Positions 46,601 to 59,645 of a DNA stretch of 64,000 nucleotides are shown here, in pieces (position 1 is the stretch's first letter; the number at the start of each line of letters is the position of its first letter). This DNA comes from Mya arenaria (lineage: Eukaryota; Mollusca; Bivalvia; Myida; Myidae). A program made the translations under genes and the position numbers. Below the pieces are notes generated by a model. It ran no database searches, had not been told where the DNA came from, and worked only from the letters and a program-made list of their open reading frames with translations. Location of the stretch: contig NC_069123.1 of NCBI RefSeq assembly GCF_026914265.1, forward strand, positions 36,603,178 through 36,667,177, written 5' to 3'.

Positions 46601-46943
46601 TCGATCAAATCGTCCAAGATTTTATCCCCATTATGATATGTTTGGGTTATAACCTTGAAGGGTAAAGGTCTTTTAATCATATGAACCAGTATGTAGGTTT
46701 TTATGTATGTGTTTGTGCAAGTTTATTTCTTTCAGAGCTTGTTAATTTATAATCGCAGTTTAATATGACTTTTACTTTATCTCCAGGGTAAGTGGGCTGA
46801 CGGGTCTTTACAAGGGTATGGAAGCCAAGCTTCTACAGACTGTGTTGACCGCAGCCCTCATGTTCATGGTGTACGAGAAGCTTGCATCCGCCACTTTCAG
46901 GGTTATGGGGCTGGAGTATGTCCGCCCAGCCACCGTCAGATAG
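40676..46943 (+). CDS. SLC25A17: Peroxisomal membrane carrier PMP34 (SLC25A17)
   Basis: Nine exons (40676-40807, 41744-41804, 42340-42406, 42805-42959, 43931-44056, 44400-44548, 45324-45422, 46141-46202, 46787-46943) join in frame to 335 residues. It has the three-fold mitochondrial-carrier plan with the signature variants of PMP34: PLDTAR (from residue 55), PLWVVN (148) and PLQIIQ (254). Text such as [33 protein letters not shown] and [13 protein letters not shown] agrees with human PMP34, which is about 307 residues. The family exchanges CoA, FAD, NAD and adenine nucleotides across the peroxisomal membrane. The human start aligns with the in-frame ATG at 40754 (MSNVFSYNN), so either the first ATG adds 26 residues or translation starts internally. 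Introns contain a MITE and two SINEs. Confidence 0.95.
40970..41283 (-). mobile_element. MITE copy 3 (Harbinger-like, 314 bp)
   Basis: The termini TGCAAGAGTCATTTGTAACC and GGTTACAAGTGACTGGTGCA are inverted, and TAA duplicates on both sides (40967-40969, 41284-41286). The orientation is opposite to copy 1. It lies in intron 1 of SLC25A17. Open frames at 41006-41286 are by-products of its GC-rich interior. Confidence 0.8.
43062..43250 (-). mobile_element. tRNA-derived SINE, minus strand
   Basis: Read on the minus strand from 43250, an A-box-like segment (GTTAGAACAGTGCTTAGCAC) is followed by a B box (GGGTTTGATTCCC) at a tRNA-like spacing, then a tRNA-unrelated body containing GGGTTTTCTCCAGGTACTCG. 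The ends are approximate. It lies in the SLC25A17 intron between exons 4 and 5. Confidence 0.6.
44855..45235 (+). mobile_element. tRNA-derived SINE, plus strand
   Basis: The head carries ATAGCATAGTGATTGAG (A-box-like) and GTGTTCAATCACTGG (B-box-like) about 35 bases apart. A body of roughly 300 bp follows and ends near a short ATGGCATTT repeat (45195-45225). The right end is uncertain. It lies between exons 6 and 7 of SLC25A17; the open frame 44988-45173 is a by-product. Confidence 0.5.
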
Positions 46944-49244
46944 CGCTACCACACTGCTCAACATTAAGCGGAAAACCAGCATTAGATAACTTTACCAAAA
47001 ACCATCATGAATGTATTTTATCGATTCATCTTGTCTTGTTTACTTTTTTTAATGAATATTGAAATGGAACATTTTTTATGATTTTTTATGATCTGAAATT
47101 CATGAACCTTAACCAAAGGCTTTTGTTTAAAAGTAAATATGTATGTAAATATATTTGTTAGTAATTAAAGCTAATTTACTCCAGTTTAAAAACAAAAAGT
47201 CAATGTGTCAATTACATATCACTGAGTAATGGACTCCATAGTATATGACATTATGTAATGTTCCTTGTTTCAAACAAATAAACACCAAGTTCTGCCCTTT
47301 TATGTTGCCTGATGGTAAAAATAATTCAAAGTCAGTTATCTTTAAAGGTAAGAAAAAATTATTTAATGTTTGGAAAAAAATATATAGTACTTGTAATGTT
47401 GTGGTTATGTTTAATCTGAGAGAGAGAATATTGTCAAAGTTTGATTATGATAAATTATTAAATATGGCCGGGAATTTATGAAAGGCTTTTTCTATTGATA
47501 TCAGTGTTGTAAACAATTCTGAGATATTTAAAATATGTGCTCAAATCAAATTTAATAATTATTGTTTTCATGGTCATAGTGACCAACGTATCAAGGTTTT
47601 TTGAAATTATGAATCAAATTTGCATCCATAATATTCTACATTTCAATCATAACTTGAGTGTGAAAAAAAGATTGAGACTTTGTGATATCCTTTTTGTTGT
47701 TGTTGCTGCAATTGTTGTTGTTGGCATGCAAAAAAAAAATGTTGGCCATACATGTATGATCTCGAATATTAAAGTATTCAAGAAGTTAATGTAAACCTGG
47801 TTCACTAGTATACCTCAATATATACATATTAAAATAAAGTATTTTAACACCTTTAATAAACCATTTTAGACCAGCACTTTATCAGTTTTAAATGAAACAC
47901 AATTATTTTCAACTTCATCATGTGTGCTGCTATTTTGAACATAGCAGAGAATTTTCTATGCCTGTAAAATATATTTTAACTTGTTTAAAATGACTTTATA
48001 ATTGAATTACTTACTTTCCTATAGAGGATAACAAAGAAATTGAGAATCAGCATATGTGTAGTAGGACTCTGGCCAAAAATGTTAAGTTGAAATATGCCTG
48101 TTATGTTGACCACCTGAGAAAAGAAACAGAAGAGCATTTGCATCCCCTTGTGGTGTTCTTGTTTCACTTTCAATCAGTTTTGCAATCCATCCATTTGGAC
48201 AATTTTATTGCATTATTTTTAGCATTATTTTTATTATATATACTATTCATGATTGTATCTATTCAGGACTTACATGTACATTGAATCTGTTTTAGTTTCT
48301 ACTCAAACAAGTTGAGTTATGTAAATCAGAATGAGTGTTTAATTCCATTCACTAGGAAAGTGGGTGAAGTTATTTTTGTACCATGTTGTCAATTTGAATA
48401 GTGGTATAATTTATCCACAATATAGTTATAGCACACACTAAAGTAATTTCTTGGATAAGCTAAGCCTCCTTTTTATCATTCTTATACAGGTTAATGAATA
48501 GGCGAAAACGAAGAAAACACCTAACAACATGGTACAAAATATGTATGTGTCTTATATACACATGATGTGTTTAACTTGATTATAGATGCATTAGTTGTGA
48601 GGATAATCCTGATATAAATTTGTTGCTCAAAAGTGTGATACAATCTGCTGTTTAAAGCTGAGTTTAAAGTATCTTCACTAAATAGTATCATTACTGTTTC
48701 AACTTTTTTATAGCCTATTTTGGGGTTGTAGTTGACATAATAATTATTTTCATCATGATTTAGTTAATTTACACATTATATAATGTCAAATTATATTAAA
48801 CAATAAAAATATTAATGAATATTTCACAAATTATTGATAAAAAGTGTATTCATGTATTGTATGTAATACATGTTTAAACAGAATGGGACGTTTCCCATAT
48901 TAGTGCCATAATCAGATCACACTTTACTCGCTGGAATGTTTTTATATATGTATTTTAAACATTGGTTTTATAAAGTGCACGTATCTTACGTTTATTTTTT
49001 ATATTCTTTCACTGTTTCAGTTATAATGTTATGGTCATGACATAATTGTTGTGAATTAAATGCTTGAAAAATGAAAATCATGATTGACAACTGTATGTTG
49101 GCACAGTGTTGGGGTATGATGATGTTTGTTGGTCTCAAGCACAACATGATAGTTTTTTAAATGATTTGTTTAATATACACATGCTTGACCAAATAAAACA
49201 TTTTCAGATATATTTTGTTCTTGTTTTGAAAATATTACATAAAG
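46944..49244. other. 3' UTR and gene-free stretch after SLC25A17
   Basis: Candidate polyadenylation signals for SLC25A17 are ATTAAA at 47164 and AATAAA at 47277. Beyond them I recognise no exon, and the open frames at 47245, 47537 and 48054 have no family signature and lie in AT-rich DNA. Confidence 0.5.
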
Positions 49245-49250
49245 GGCCGA

Positions 49251-50365
49251 TTATTCAGACGGTCTTGTCAGTGGGACAAGGTAGCCAGAGATAGGTATGG
49301 CTATTAGGTTATGTGTTACTTTGTACATAAGAGAAAGCCTGTTATCTAGTCTTTCATGATCAAGCTTACACCACTGTATAGACTGCATCATGTCAGTGAC
49401 ATTTGATGTTTGCCCATAGGCAGCCGTACGTTGGACAGATTTGAATTGGTATATGTGGGTATCAGCGAAAGGACACCAAACTGTGGTGCAATATTCAAGC
49501 TGTGGGCCGACAAGAACTTTGTAGGCAGAAGTTTTTAATGGTTCAGAGTGTACCTTAAGGTTTTTCCCCAGGCAGCCCAAATGTGCTGTTTGCCTTCTAA
49601 GAGATGCGATTTATGAGAGTGTCCCACAATAGATCTGAGGACAGATCAACACCATGATATTTTGCTGAGGATACAGATTCTGATAAGCAATGGTGAAGTG
49701 TGTACTGTGTTGGAATTGGATTTTTGGCCCTTGTTATGTGAAGGACTTGACATTTAGATGGGTTAAATTCCATGTCCCATTCATGGCTCCAATGTTCAAG
49801 TGTATCAAGATCTTTTTGGAGAATTTCTGATTGTGTTGCCGTTGACCGAGTTAAATAAATGGCAGTATCATCAGCAAATAGTGACGTTGGATTGAACATT
49901 CGGAGGAAGGCCATTAATGTAGACTAAAAAAAGAAGTGGCCCCAGTACAGATCCCTGTGGGACTCCAGATGAGACAGGTATGGGTTCTGATGGCAGGTTT
50001 CTCGTGACTGACTTTGTCGAAAGCATTGTAAAGTCAAGCAAGTTTTTTGTTATGGAGGGATTTGACAAGATCATCTACCAGCATAAGGAGCTGGGATTCA
50101 CAGTAGCGCTTTTCCCTGAAGCGATGTTGGAGTTCATAAAAGGCATTGAGCTTAGTAAGGTGTTTTGAAATAGAGGATGCGACTATATATGTTGTGCACA
50201 TAATACATGTGAGGGAAATGGGCCTGTAGGTAGCGGGATCCGAGCGCTCCCCCTTTTTGTAGACTAGATCCACATTTGCATCCTACCAAATTTTGGGTTG
50301 AATTCCACAGTCAAGAGACTTTTGGAAGAGATGTTTCAGAATTAGTGACACTGAAGTCGAAAGGT
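49251..50365 (-). mobile_element. Broken LINE (Jockey/CR1-like reverse transcriptase fragment)
   Basis: Minus-strand translations carry ANVDLVYKKGERSDP with ATYRPISLTC, the block [20 protein letters not shown], the catalytic-type FADD box in [10 protein letters not shown], and C-terminal text QLEYCTTVWCPF. These are ordered as in reverse transcriptases of Jockey/CR1-type LINEs. The frame is interrupted several times, including a shift around the AFDKV box, and roughly 45 residues are missing between AFDKV-SHEK and the GVPQG block. There is no endonuclease domain, so it is a 5'-truncated dead copy. Confidence 0.85.
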
Positions 50366-53300
50366 TTTTCTAAATAATAACACATATTATGTGAGATGTA
50401 TTGTTGGCATTCATGTTTCAATTACATGTATGTGCTCATGTATTGAAATAAAACAAGTTCAGCTGAAACGGTTGTCTATATTGTTGTCAGAAATACTTAT
50501 TTAAGCAATAACTAATATTTACACACCAACTTCAATTCCTGATATGAACTGCCGTTCGGCAATTGCGAATATTTTCCGATAAACGCAACATCTTCGGATA
50601 TGTTTGGATCGCAAATTATCGCATATTAATATACAGTAGGTATACATATAAATATAAAATTGTTCATCTTGTTATTGTTTGTATTGTGTCACTGCGGCAG
50701 GTATCGAAAAAAATCAACATATTAGAAAGTGTTAATTTATAATATGTGAAATGTATTGTTGGTATAAATGTTTCAATTTTACGTTTAAATGTGATGACTT
50801 TTTTTGCCGCGTTAATGTGACGTCATTTGATAAATGTTTCCGGTTACGGTCGGGGCGTTCTATTTACAGAATGGGTGTAAAATAATTACTGTTTGGTTTT
50901 CTTGAAATGAAATGAAGTATTTTTTTTAACAATTCTTGAATGAAGTAATGATTTATTAGCGTAAATATAAGTAATGATTTGCGTGATGGATGTCATTATC
51001 GGGGATATGAACGCAGTTGGGCTGGCTAAAGTATGCGTGGAGACCCCTGCGTTCATACCCCAAATAATGATATCAATCAAGCAATTCATTCCTTAATTTC
51101 CGAGCCTAATTTTGGAAGGCCGATTTCTATCTGCGTTGGTTTACCTGGTAAAAGGAATACTTTTTGGCGTATTCAATTCAATTTGATATAAATATATTTT
51201 ATAGTACACCGATTTCCTGACATTTTACTTAGAACCTTATATTTATATGTCTGGGATCTTTAATTTTTCGATTGTTTGGAACGATAGTATTGCCTTGAGC
51301 ATGCTATGCCCCTGATATATTTATTTTATGATAAATAGATTATGAATATTTCACAAGTGTAAACAAGAAACATGTTCACAATGTTGTAGACATAAAATGA
51401 ACCAATCATTGCATATCAAAAAATAAGTTGTCTACGTTTCAAAATATAGAATATTGCTACCTATTTTCACAAACATGATTAATCATATAACATGCATACA
51501 CTGACCCACTTCTGTTCAACAACGAGTTTCTTGACATGATATTAGCTAAATCTATCTTTCATTCTAACCTACATTTCATTTTGGAACCATAGTTTAGCGA
51601 GATCAAGGGTTCATGTTGTGTCAAAATTATCAAATTTGTGTCAAGGACAACAGAACCTCTTGACTAATAATAAAAATAACCCGTATTTATAAAAAAGAAG
51701 ATAAAGTTCAGGTATCCGGGCAGTAATGTGAGAATGCTTGATGGCTAGTGACCCCATATTATTTGGTATCAATTGAAACGACGTCGAGTGCAGAAAAAGG
51801 AAATGTCATCAAAATACTGAAAATAATATATCAACCATTTTTTCTTGACCTATTTTTTTCGCAAAAAAAGCACGGTAGATCATTCTACTCCCGATTTTGG
51901 TTCAAATAAAGAGCAATAATGCATCAGACACGTGTGATAGGTTTATGTATCATTTGCCCGTGGTTATTAAGTTTACATATCAGTAATCAACAGACAATCC
52001 CTTTCAAAAACACCGTCATTACATTGGGTCACAAGGTCTCAACATTTATCATGAAGTGAATGAAGTTATCAGATTATCGTTGGCCCAGTCTAAGGTTCGA
52101 CAATGATCGAATTGCATCATCGCATGCAATGAGCCGACCCAATCGGAACACCTCGGCCATTTACCATCGAAAACAACCGGAACACCTCGGCCATTTTCCA
52201 TCGAAAACAACCTCGGATGAATATGGGCGGTTTACAATGTCAGAAATCTTTACAGTTAACCGCGCTGCAAGTAGATCGCGCATTAATTTTAATTTAGCAG
52301 TTAAACTTAAAGACTTAACTCTTGGGAGTCTTAATTATTTCTGCAATAATACATTTCACTGGCAATCAGTTCAAACTTAGTAGTACAAAATACACGTTTT
52401 ACATAATTATAATTGTCCGTTCATGTATCCACGGTAAGACGAAATACTGTTGATGACGAAGTGTGAAGGACCCTTTGTATATAAACAGACGACAGAAAGT
52501 CCCAGTAATTCCATGATATTCACACTAATGCATTCATTTTCTAGCAAACAGATTTCCTTGGAAAATTATATAAGTTGTAAGTGCCAGAATCCGATATTCA
52601 TTTTTAAAGCAAGTCTAAATATGGTATTTTTTTCAACAACCCTTGTATCAACAACTTGTTTTCAGATTTCAGCGCATGTAATCCATGTTTGGTTATAAGG
52701 GAAAACATGGGTGTTTTTTTTTTTCGAGTCCCCGCGTGAGTTTGGTGCGAGGGCGAGTCAATTTTTGCGAACGGGGACAGTCATATGTGTGGGAAATTGT
52801 GAATTCAAGCATAAGTAATAAATGCATATTTATAAACTGTCCCCTCCCCTTCCTTGAGGGTAGTGAAGTTAAAAAATATTTCTGACAAAGAAACAAATGT
52901 TAACAGGAAATTATTCAAGAAAAAATGAAAGTTAATTACTGAGGTGGGAACCTGACCTCCAAGAAAGTTGGTATTGTCCGTCTTAAATTTAATTCATCAA
53001 CTACACAAAACCCCGGTTTCTAAATAAGGCATCCTTTGAAGTACTGTTTCTATAAATGGACTAGTTATCGTGATCGATGATAACTTTGTTTACGATAAAT
53101 AGTTACTATGAGTACCTATCGTTGTGATAGCGACTGATTTTAGCCAAAATTTCAAATTTGATTGAATTTGGATTACTGTTTCCTTTATTTTATCAAGAGT
53201 GTCTGATTACGAAGGTCGGTGCTCCCAGGGACCTTAAGGCCCCAAGTCCCCTCTCCAACTGGGTCAGACCATAAGGACCTAGCTCCGAAAAGGGCCAATC

Positions 53301-53552
53301 CAGTCATAGTGTTCTATCAGTGCCTACTTGAAACCAAGTCTCGTTGGTTGCACGCAGACTCTATCGGGGCCAGTTTTTGGGATGGCGCATGCGCAGTGGT
53401 TAGTAAAAACTGAATAAATTGACAGTTTTTCTGACGATATAACCGCGAGAAAGCCCGCACCCATGTCAAAAATTTCGTTGTCAAAAATTGGTTTATTCTG
53501 AAAAAGGAAATATCAAGCTTAGGCATTTAAAGACAAAACTGAAAAAACAAAA
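50366..53552. other. Gene-free stretch before the P450 gene
   Basis: No recognised exon. A CRE-like TGACGTCA lies near 50818 in a locally CpG-richer patch (50790-50870), without a gene attached. A roughly 36-bp unit with GGAACACCTCGGCCATTT is duplicated in tandem near 52145-52206. A near-perfect palindrome (GTTATCGTGATCGATGATAAC, split at ATCGAT) lies at 53064-53084. The P450 promoter should lie at the right end; TATAAC at about 53440 is a weak candidate. Confidence 0.45.
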
Positions 53553-56500
53553 ATGTTTTTCATTGCGTTACTTCTTGCTGTCGTTGTGTCTGGTTATTTG
53601 TGAGTAATTAATTTCTTACTATTTCTTTTCCCGAGGAATAACAAAAATTACTATATTTTTTTTTTTTAAATATGTTTTTCTTAAACCGATTTTTTTACCA
53701 TTATTCATATTCTTATATTTTTTATTTTAAATTAATAATTTTGACTAACGTAAGAAGTCAAGAATGAATACACCGCTTGGATGTTAAAAAAAATATATAA
53801 GCGAAAAAATAGGCGTTTTTAACTTCATTTCAACGGTTTTCTAAATATTGAGGAACACGTCCACAATCGATGTAAATGTGGTTCTAGGTTCCTAAAGTGG
53901 CATTTCTCGGTGTTCAAACGTCTGGCTATCCCCGGGCCAGACCCATGCCTGGTGACCGGGAACCTCCTACCCATTCTGAAACGGGTGAGTAGAATATTGG
54001 ATGGTATGCTTCACATAATCTGAAAATATATGATGTACGGACACATACATATTACAATCATGAATATGGCTACAATGAGATTTATCAAAACAGAGATTCT
54101 AATTATATAGTTCGCACATTGCGTTGTTCTCAGCTGAAGTAAAGAAAATGCTGAATTTGATTTAGTAAAAGACATTTAGATGAGCGAAATTTAGAGTAGC
54201 TAAAATACATTTAAATGTGTCTTCAGTGAAAACGTTTTATTTTAAGATTTTATTTCGCTAATTGGTTGCGCTGTAAAGTTGAGTTGGTGACCATGTGTAT
54301 TCCTCCAACCCCAGGGTCAGCTGGAGGCGATGTGCAGCTGGGAGCGTCAGTACGGGCGCGTGTTCGGCTACTATGAAGGCTGGACGCCCGTCATCTCCGT
54401 GGCCGACCCGGACATTCTTCGGGAAATTCTCGTCAAAGACTTCAACAACTACCGCTCTAGAAAGGTAGGACAACATACGATGCATTTAATAATTGTTTAC
54501 GAATGATACCCATTACCTGATACAAATGATTGAAATTACTGTGCTGTGTACACTTAGATCAACGCCCGCAACCACGCTACATTTTCCGTTGCACTTCATA
54601 ATGTAGTGTAACGGAAAATGTACCATGGTTGCTGAAGATGCATTATGATATATGTATATGTATTCTTTAACTGTTTTGAACGGTTTTCTGTCCACAAACA
54701 AAACTGTCTTTAAATTCTTACGTATGAAAAAGTTTACTTTGTGTCGGCAGTGAACGACGTTTCGCTCCAACTGCATTGTTTCGTCAAAAATGAACACATA
54801 AAAATGCCTCCTGAAATATCTGAAGGTTTTTTTGAATTTATTTTTATCGAACATTTCAGCCATTTCCACTGGCGCCGCGGAAATCCCTTGGTCTATTTTT
54901 GGAGAACGGTGACCAATGGAAGCGCAGTAGGGCATCCTTGACCCCGGCGTTCAGTACTGGGAAACTCCGGCAGATGTTCTCACAGATTAATGACAGTGTG
55001 GACCATCTCGTTTGTAACACTGAGGGAAAATGTGGAGAGTCATTTGATATTTACAAGTAAGTACCTACTGGAAAAACTCTTTATTAATCGGTTCGCTTTA
55101 AATTACAATGCAGACACAGCTCAAGGACATTTTGAAAATTTGAAAACCGGGAGACAAAAAACGACTCATTGGTTAATTTTAAAGTCGTCTGTTTTTCGAA
55201 GAAAACGGTCGAAGTATTGCGACAGCTTTCGTGTCGTCGTCAGTGACGTCGTCGGCGATGTTCAAAAACTGTAACCTTGGCCATTACTCAAAAACACTTC
55301 AGTATTTAAAACGGAAACATGGTACACATGTTGTGAAAGACAATATGAGCATATATGGCAAGGCTTATAAGTCATTGATATATGTCTAGTTGTGCCCCTT
55401 TTTTCGATTAAAAAACAACAACAAACAAGCGTTTGACGGTCCCCCGCGGTGCTCTGGCTAAGCCTTTTCCAACTTTGAAATTTTTTTGTTAATGATAACG
55501 TCTATGGATAAACATATAGCTATATTAATGTCACTTGCAACTTATAATTCTAAAAAACACATTCTGGTTGGAATACTGCTTTTAATTTCGTTTTGTATGG
55601 TCGTTTTTGTGATTAAGTAAGTTTTCTAATAAGTTCTATAATTTCTTCACGTTTCAGTCTGTACCAGCGACTGACCCTTGACGTCATCGGCAGGTGCGCG
55701 TTCGGTCTGCAGACGAACGTTCAGACGGACGAAAATGACGACTTCCTACTGAACATCCGGGTACTGTTTGACGGGCTCTCCAAAACCATCATACAACCGC
55801 TTGTCAGTAAGTGGGGAATAATCTTTATTTCAACAGCAATTTAAGCGATATTCCTATAACGAAAATTGAAATTTACTTTCAATTATTTCTTCGCGTAAAA
55901 CCCATTTTGAATGGGATGCTATCAAGCATTAATCTCTCTTAAATTTGTAAAAACACAAAGAAGTTGAAATGAAACCAAATCACTTACTGTTTGTCAAAAT
56001 GGTCGATTACCTATAAATGATAACATCTTCTTCACTTGCAGTGTTGGTGCCGTTTTTCTCCCACTTCCTGTTCGCGCTGAAGAACCTGGTGTTTCTGTTC
56101 GGAATGAACCCAGTCATGCGCCTCCGGAATCAGATGCGGGAAGTGGTCAGGGTCAGGAAACAGATGGGGGTACGTCCAACACCCGCTGATACTTGCTTCC
56201 ACAAAAATATAGCTTTGTATAACTTGTCTAAAAAAACTAATTATCTCATCGTATAAACTTGGTTGACATTTCCAAACAAGAAAACCCATCTTTTAAGTAT
56301 GAAGACATGAACGAGAGTCTTATACTTCTGATTTTGCAATTGGAATTTGTCGCTTATAAATTGAACTTCATGACATCAACGCACTCAACGTTTCGAACGG
56401 TTCCAATTAACGGTTTTATCTTTTTTCATCATTCAGCACGAGAACATTATGCCAGACCTAGTTCAATTGATGGTGTTTCCAAACTGCGAGGGTTCCAAAA

Positions 56501-59500
56501 GCACGAGGAAAAACATCGAGCCAATGAGCGACCGAGAAATCGTCGCACAGAGTATGACTTTCCTATTGGCTGGTTACGAAACTACGTCAGCAGTTCTTGC
56601 GTTCTTGACGCACGCGCTCGCAACAAATGACGACGTACAGAACAAATTATGCGAAGAAGTGGATGAGGTTTTAAAAAGCAAAGAAGTAACATACGAAATG
56701 GTGAACAAAATGCCCTTCTTTGATACAGTCATTGATGAAGTCTGCAGGCTCTACCCAACCGCCTCAATGTAAGACATTCGAATGTTTGATTATTTCTATT
56801 AGTATTTCGATCAACGATGAGGACTCAGGCCTGCAGAATTTAGTACCGCGATTCGAAATAAGGTATCATCTGATCTACTTTTTGACATGCCACGTTAAAA
56901 GAATGAATGCACCGTGGTTACAAAATGGGACGTATGATGTTGTGCGATTTAAAATAGGGCGAATTAAAAAAAAACACTTTATTTAAATACGTTCGATTGC
57001 AACGCAAATGTGGATTTGAAAGATAGCCGAAGAATCAAAAATAAATCTTAATGAGGAATAGGTATTTAATTATTTATAGAAAATAACGCAGAAAATGGAA
57101 ATGTGTGAACATGCCTTACTTTATCAACCACACTTAGTCAAAACGTCCTCAGCCAATATCGGGTTTCATGTAATTAACTTTATACTAAAAATCCACCAAT
57201 TAAGTGAATTTACGTTACCCTTTTTTAGGTCATGTTAAGCACTTATCGGTAACAGTTGAGGGCCACTCAAAATATTTTTTGGAATCGATTTTTTTTGCCT
57301 GTGAACAGAATTGTAAAACATGTCAAACTACGCTTGTTGCGCCTACAGCCTTTCAACGCTTTCAGCGCTTTGATTTATTGTAGTGCAGTAGGCACAAGTT
57401 TTTTACTACAAAAACACGGTGTATTTAAAGTCAACGAACTATTTATTTAATTGTATGGTATAAATGGAAACTCCGTAGATTTTAACTACTTCTGGCTGAT
57501 CTACCATTTCGTCGACAGAATCGTTGATCGATTTGCAAATGATTTTTGATTGCTCAAACCTTTATTTAAACCGTCAATGGATTTATTGGAATAAAAAGCT
57601 TCGTCACCGAAGTTGGTATTATATTGATCTGTAAGACAATGTTCCACCTCCTTCCCCCAGGATAGTAACGCGTGTCGGCGCCAAGGAGCGGGTGTACAAT
57701 GGCGTACGGCTCCCGGCGGGCATGGCCATCCAGGGGAACGTGTGGGCCCTCCACAGGGACCCGGAATTATGGGAGGAACCTGAGGAATTCCGACCGGAAA
57801 GGTACGATTAAAGTATTGAGTACAGTTGAATAGCATAAAGGTGATCACAAAACCGGCAAACGGTACTCCACCAGTCTTGGACAAAGGTACTCAACCAGTC
57901 TTGAACATGGGTACTCAGCCAGTCTAGGACAAGGAAACTCCGCCTGTCTTGTCCAAGGAAACCCTGCCAGTCGTGGACAAGAGTATTCAATCAGTCTTTG
58001 ACAAATGTACTCTGCTAGTCTTCAACAAGGGTTGACCGCCAGTCGTGAACAATGGGTACGCCGCCAGTCATGGAGAATGGTTTTCCGCCAGTCTATAACA
58101 AGGTTGATCCACCAATCTTGGACAAGGGTTCTCTGCCTGTCGTAGAGAAGGATACACCGGTAGTCTTCAACAAGGGTAAGCTTGCCAGTCTTGGACAAGG
58201 GTACTCCGCCAGTCGTGGGGAAGGGTTCTCTGCCAATCTTGGACAACAGCACTCCGTCACTTCTTATGTTCACCGCAGCAAACTTGACTAAATCCTGGCA
58301 AAGCCGTGTTGACAACACGCGATTGATGTAATCTTACTTAGTTTATTTTACAGCGTTCAATATCACGGTAGCTCATTTCTTCAAATACTAGTAACATGTT
58401 CACAATGCAATGCCCGTTGAAGTTGTTTAAACTTTATTCACAAGTTTACATACTTCAGCTAATGAGACCCCTGTTAATGCGTTTGCCCGTTAAAGGTATG
58501 GTCGCTTTGCCTGAGTTAGGACAAATAACTGTTTTTGATGCAGCCTTTTGCATAAGTAGAAAGAGATCAATAATATCGCTTGAATTTTCTCCCGACAGAT
58601 TCAGTGCTGAAAACAAGCCGAACATTAAGCCCTACAGTTACCTCCCGTTCGGGGCGGGGCCGCGCATGTGTATTGGGATGAGGTTCGCTCTCCTTGAGAT
58701 CAAGGTCGCGGTTGGAAGGATTCTTCAGAACTTTACGTTCGCCAAGTCCTGTGAAACTACGGTAAATACCTGATGTTTAACCGTTACTGTCGAAAATGTG
58801 TCCTACGTGCGACATCGCTCTTAGTACTCCTGAAAAATGGCCCACTTTACTACTGTTAAAATTTCTCCCTGGAAACGAAATCGCCCCTAGTGTTTTTGAT
58901 ACAATTGCTCCCTGTACTACTGTTGAAAACTTCCTCTATTCTTCATATCGCTCCTAGCATTCTTGTTCCCTAGGTACATAATCGATCCTATGATTCTGAT
59001 ATAACGACCTCATTTACTATAGTGCAAAAATGTTTCCTATTTAGGTAAGATATCTCTCCTAATATTCCTGATAAATAGCCCCCTGTACTACATGTACTCT
59101 TCCAAATGTTTCCTAGATACGAACTCTCTTCTATATGGTTCTTGATACAATTGTCATCTGTACTACTTTAGTGCTATATCTCTCCTAGGATTCTTGATAA
59201 TTGCACCCCTCCCCCTCCCCCCTCCCCCCCCGTACTACTGTCGAATATATTTCCTAGGAACGGCATCGCTTCTTTGTTCAAGGTCATCTGTACTACTTTT
59301 GAAAATGTTCCATAAGCACGATATCGTTCCTAGGATTTTGGATAAAATGCCCCCCCCCCCCCCCCCCCGATAAAGCTCCCCGATAAAGCTAAAAGGGTTC
59401 TTTATGTAATTTTCCACTGGCTTCTAACCAGGAACCCAAGAGTGATGTTTGTAAACTTATAAGCTGTCTTAACAATGGAGTTCACTAGAAGTTAGAGTAC

Positions 59501-59645
59501 ATTTATTGTCATGCTTTGTATGAATGAAGCATCCGTGCATATTTCGAAATTCCCATTTCAGGACAAACTGACCTTGATCACACGTGGCGCGATCGTTCCC
59601 AGAAATGGTGTGAATCTAAAAGTCATGAGACGTCACTCCATTTAG
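53553..59645 (+). CDS. Cytochrome P450, CYP3-clan-like
   Basis: Ten exons (53553-53599, 53888-53984, 54315-54464, 54860-55056, 55658-55806, 56042-56169, 56437-56768, 57661-57801, 58599-58761, 59562-59645) join in frame to 495 residues, a normal microsomal P450 length. An N-terminal membrane anchor ([16 protein letters not shown]) is followed by a proline-rich hinge (IPGPDP). The I-helix has AGYETTS (A301-S307), the K-helix has the ExxR pair E357/R360, then comes the PERF-type segment FRPERF, and the heme loop is [11 protein letters not shown] with ligand C438. The overall text ([32 protein letters not shown]) is closest to CYP3A-like enzymes as I remember them. Such enzymes are ER-bound monooxygenases using NADPH-P450 reductase; the substrate is unknown. 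Introns 8 and 9 contain minisatellites. Polyadenylation signal AATAAA at 59789. Confidence 0.93.
57848..58258 (+). repeat. 30-bp minisatellite in P450 intron 8
   Basis: About 13-14 units follow the pattern CCAGTCTTGGACAAGGGTAC with a variable remainder. The unit length of 30 keeps one frame, giving decapeptide-like text such as [10 protein letters not shown] in one plus-strand frame, with interruptions. It lies between P450 exons 8 and 9, which join correctly without it, so it is intronic. Confidence 0.85.
58795..59380. repeat. Degenerate minisatellite, about 60-95 bp units, in P450 intron 9
   Basis: A motif centred on CCCTGTACTACTGTTGAAAA, followed by TTCCTA and ATATCGCTCCTAGGATTCTTGATA, recurs near 58840, 58918, 59008, 59092, 59158, 59232 and 59290 with heavy variation. 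It ends in C-rich runs (59205-59231 and 59350-59368) that are likely hard to sequence accurately. Confidence 0.7.

Noticed and set aside
52060-52380. 106-residue open frame upstream of the P450
   Set aside because: Contains a tandem duplication of about 36 bp and no recognisable family; no splice partners seen.
54513-54935. 140-residue minus-strand open frame
   Set aside because: Antisense to P450 exon 4 and its preceding intron; no domain.
57808-58318. Minisatellite as an extra P450 exon
   Set aside because: Exons 8 and 9 join in frame across it within the conserved PERF segment, and the array frame contains stops.
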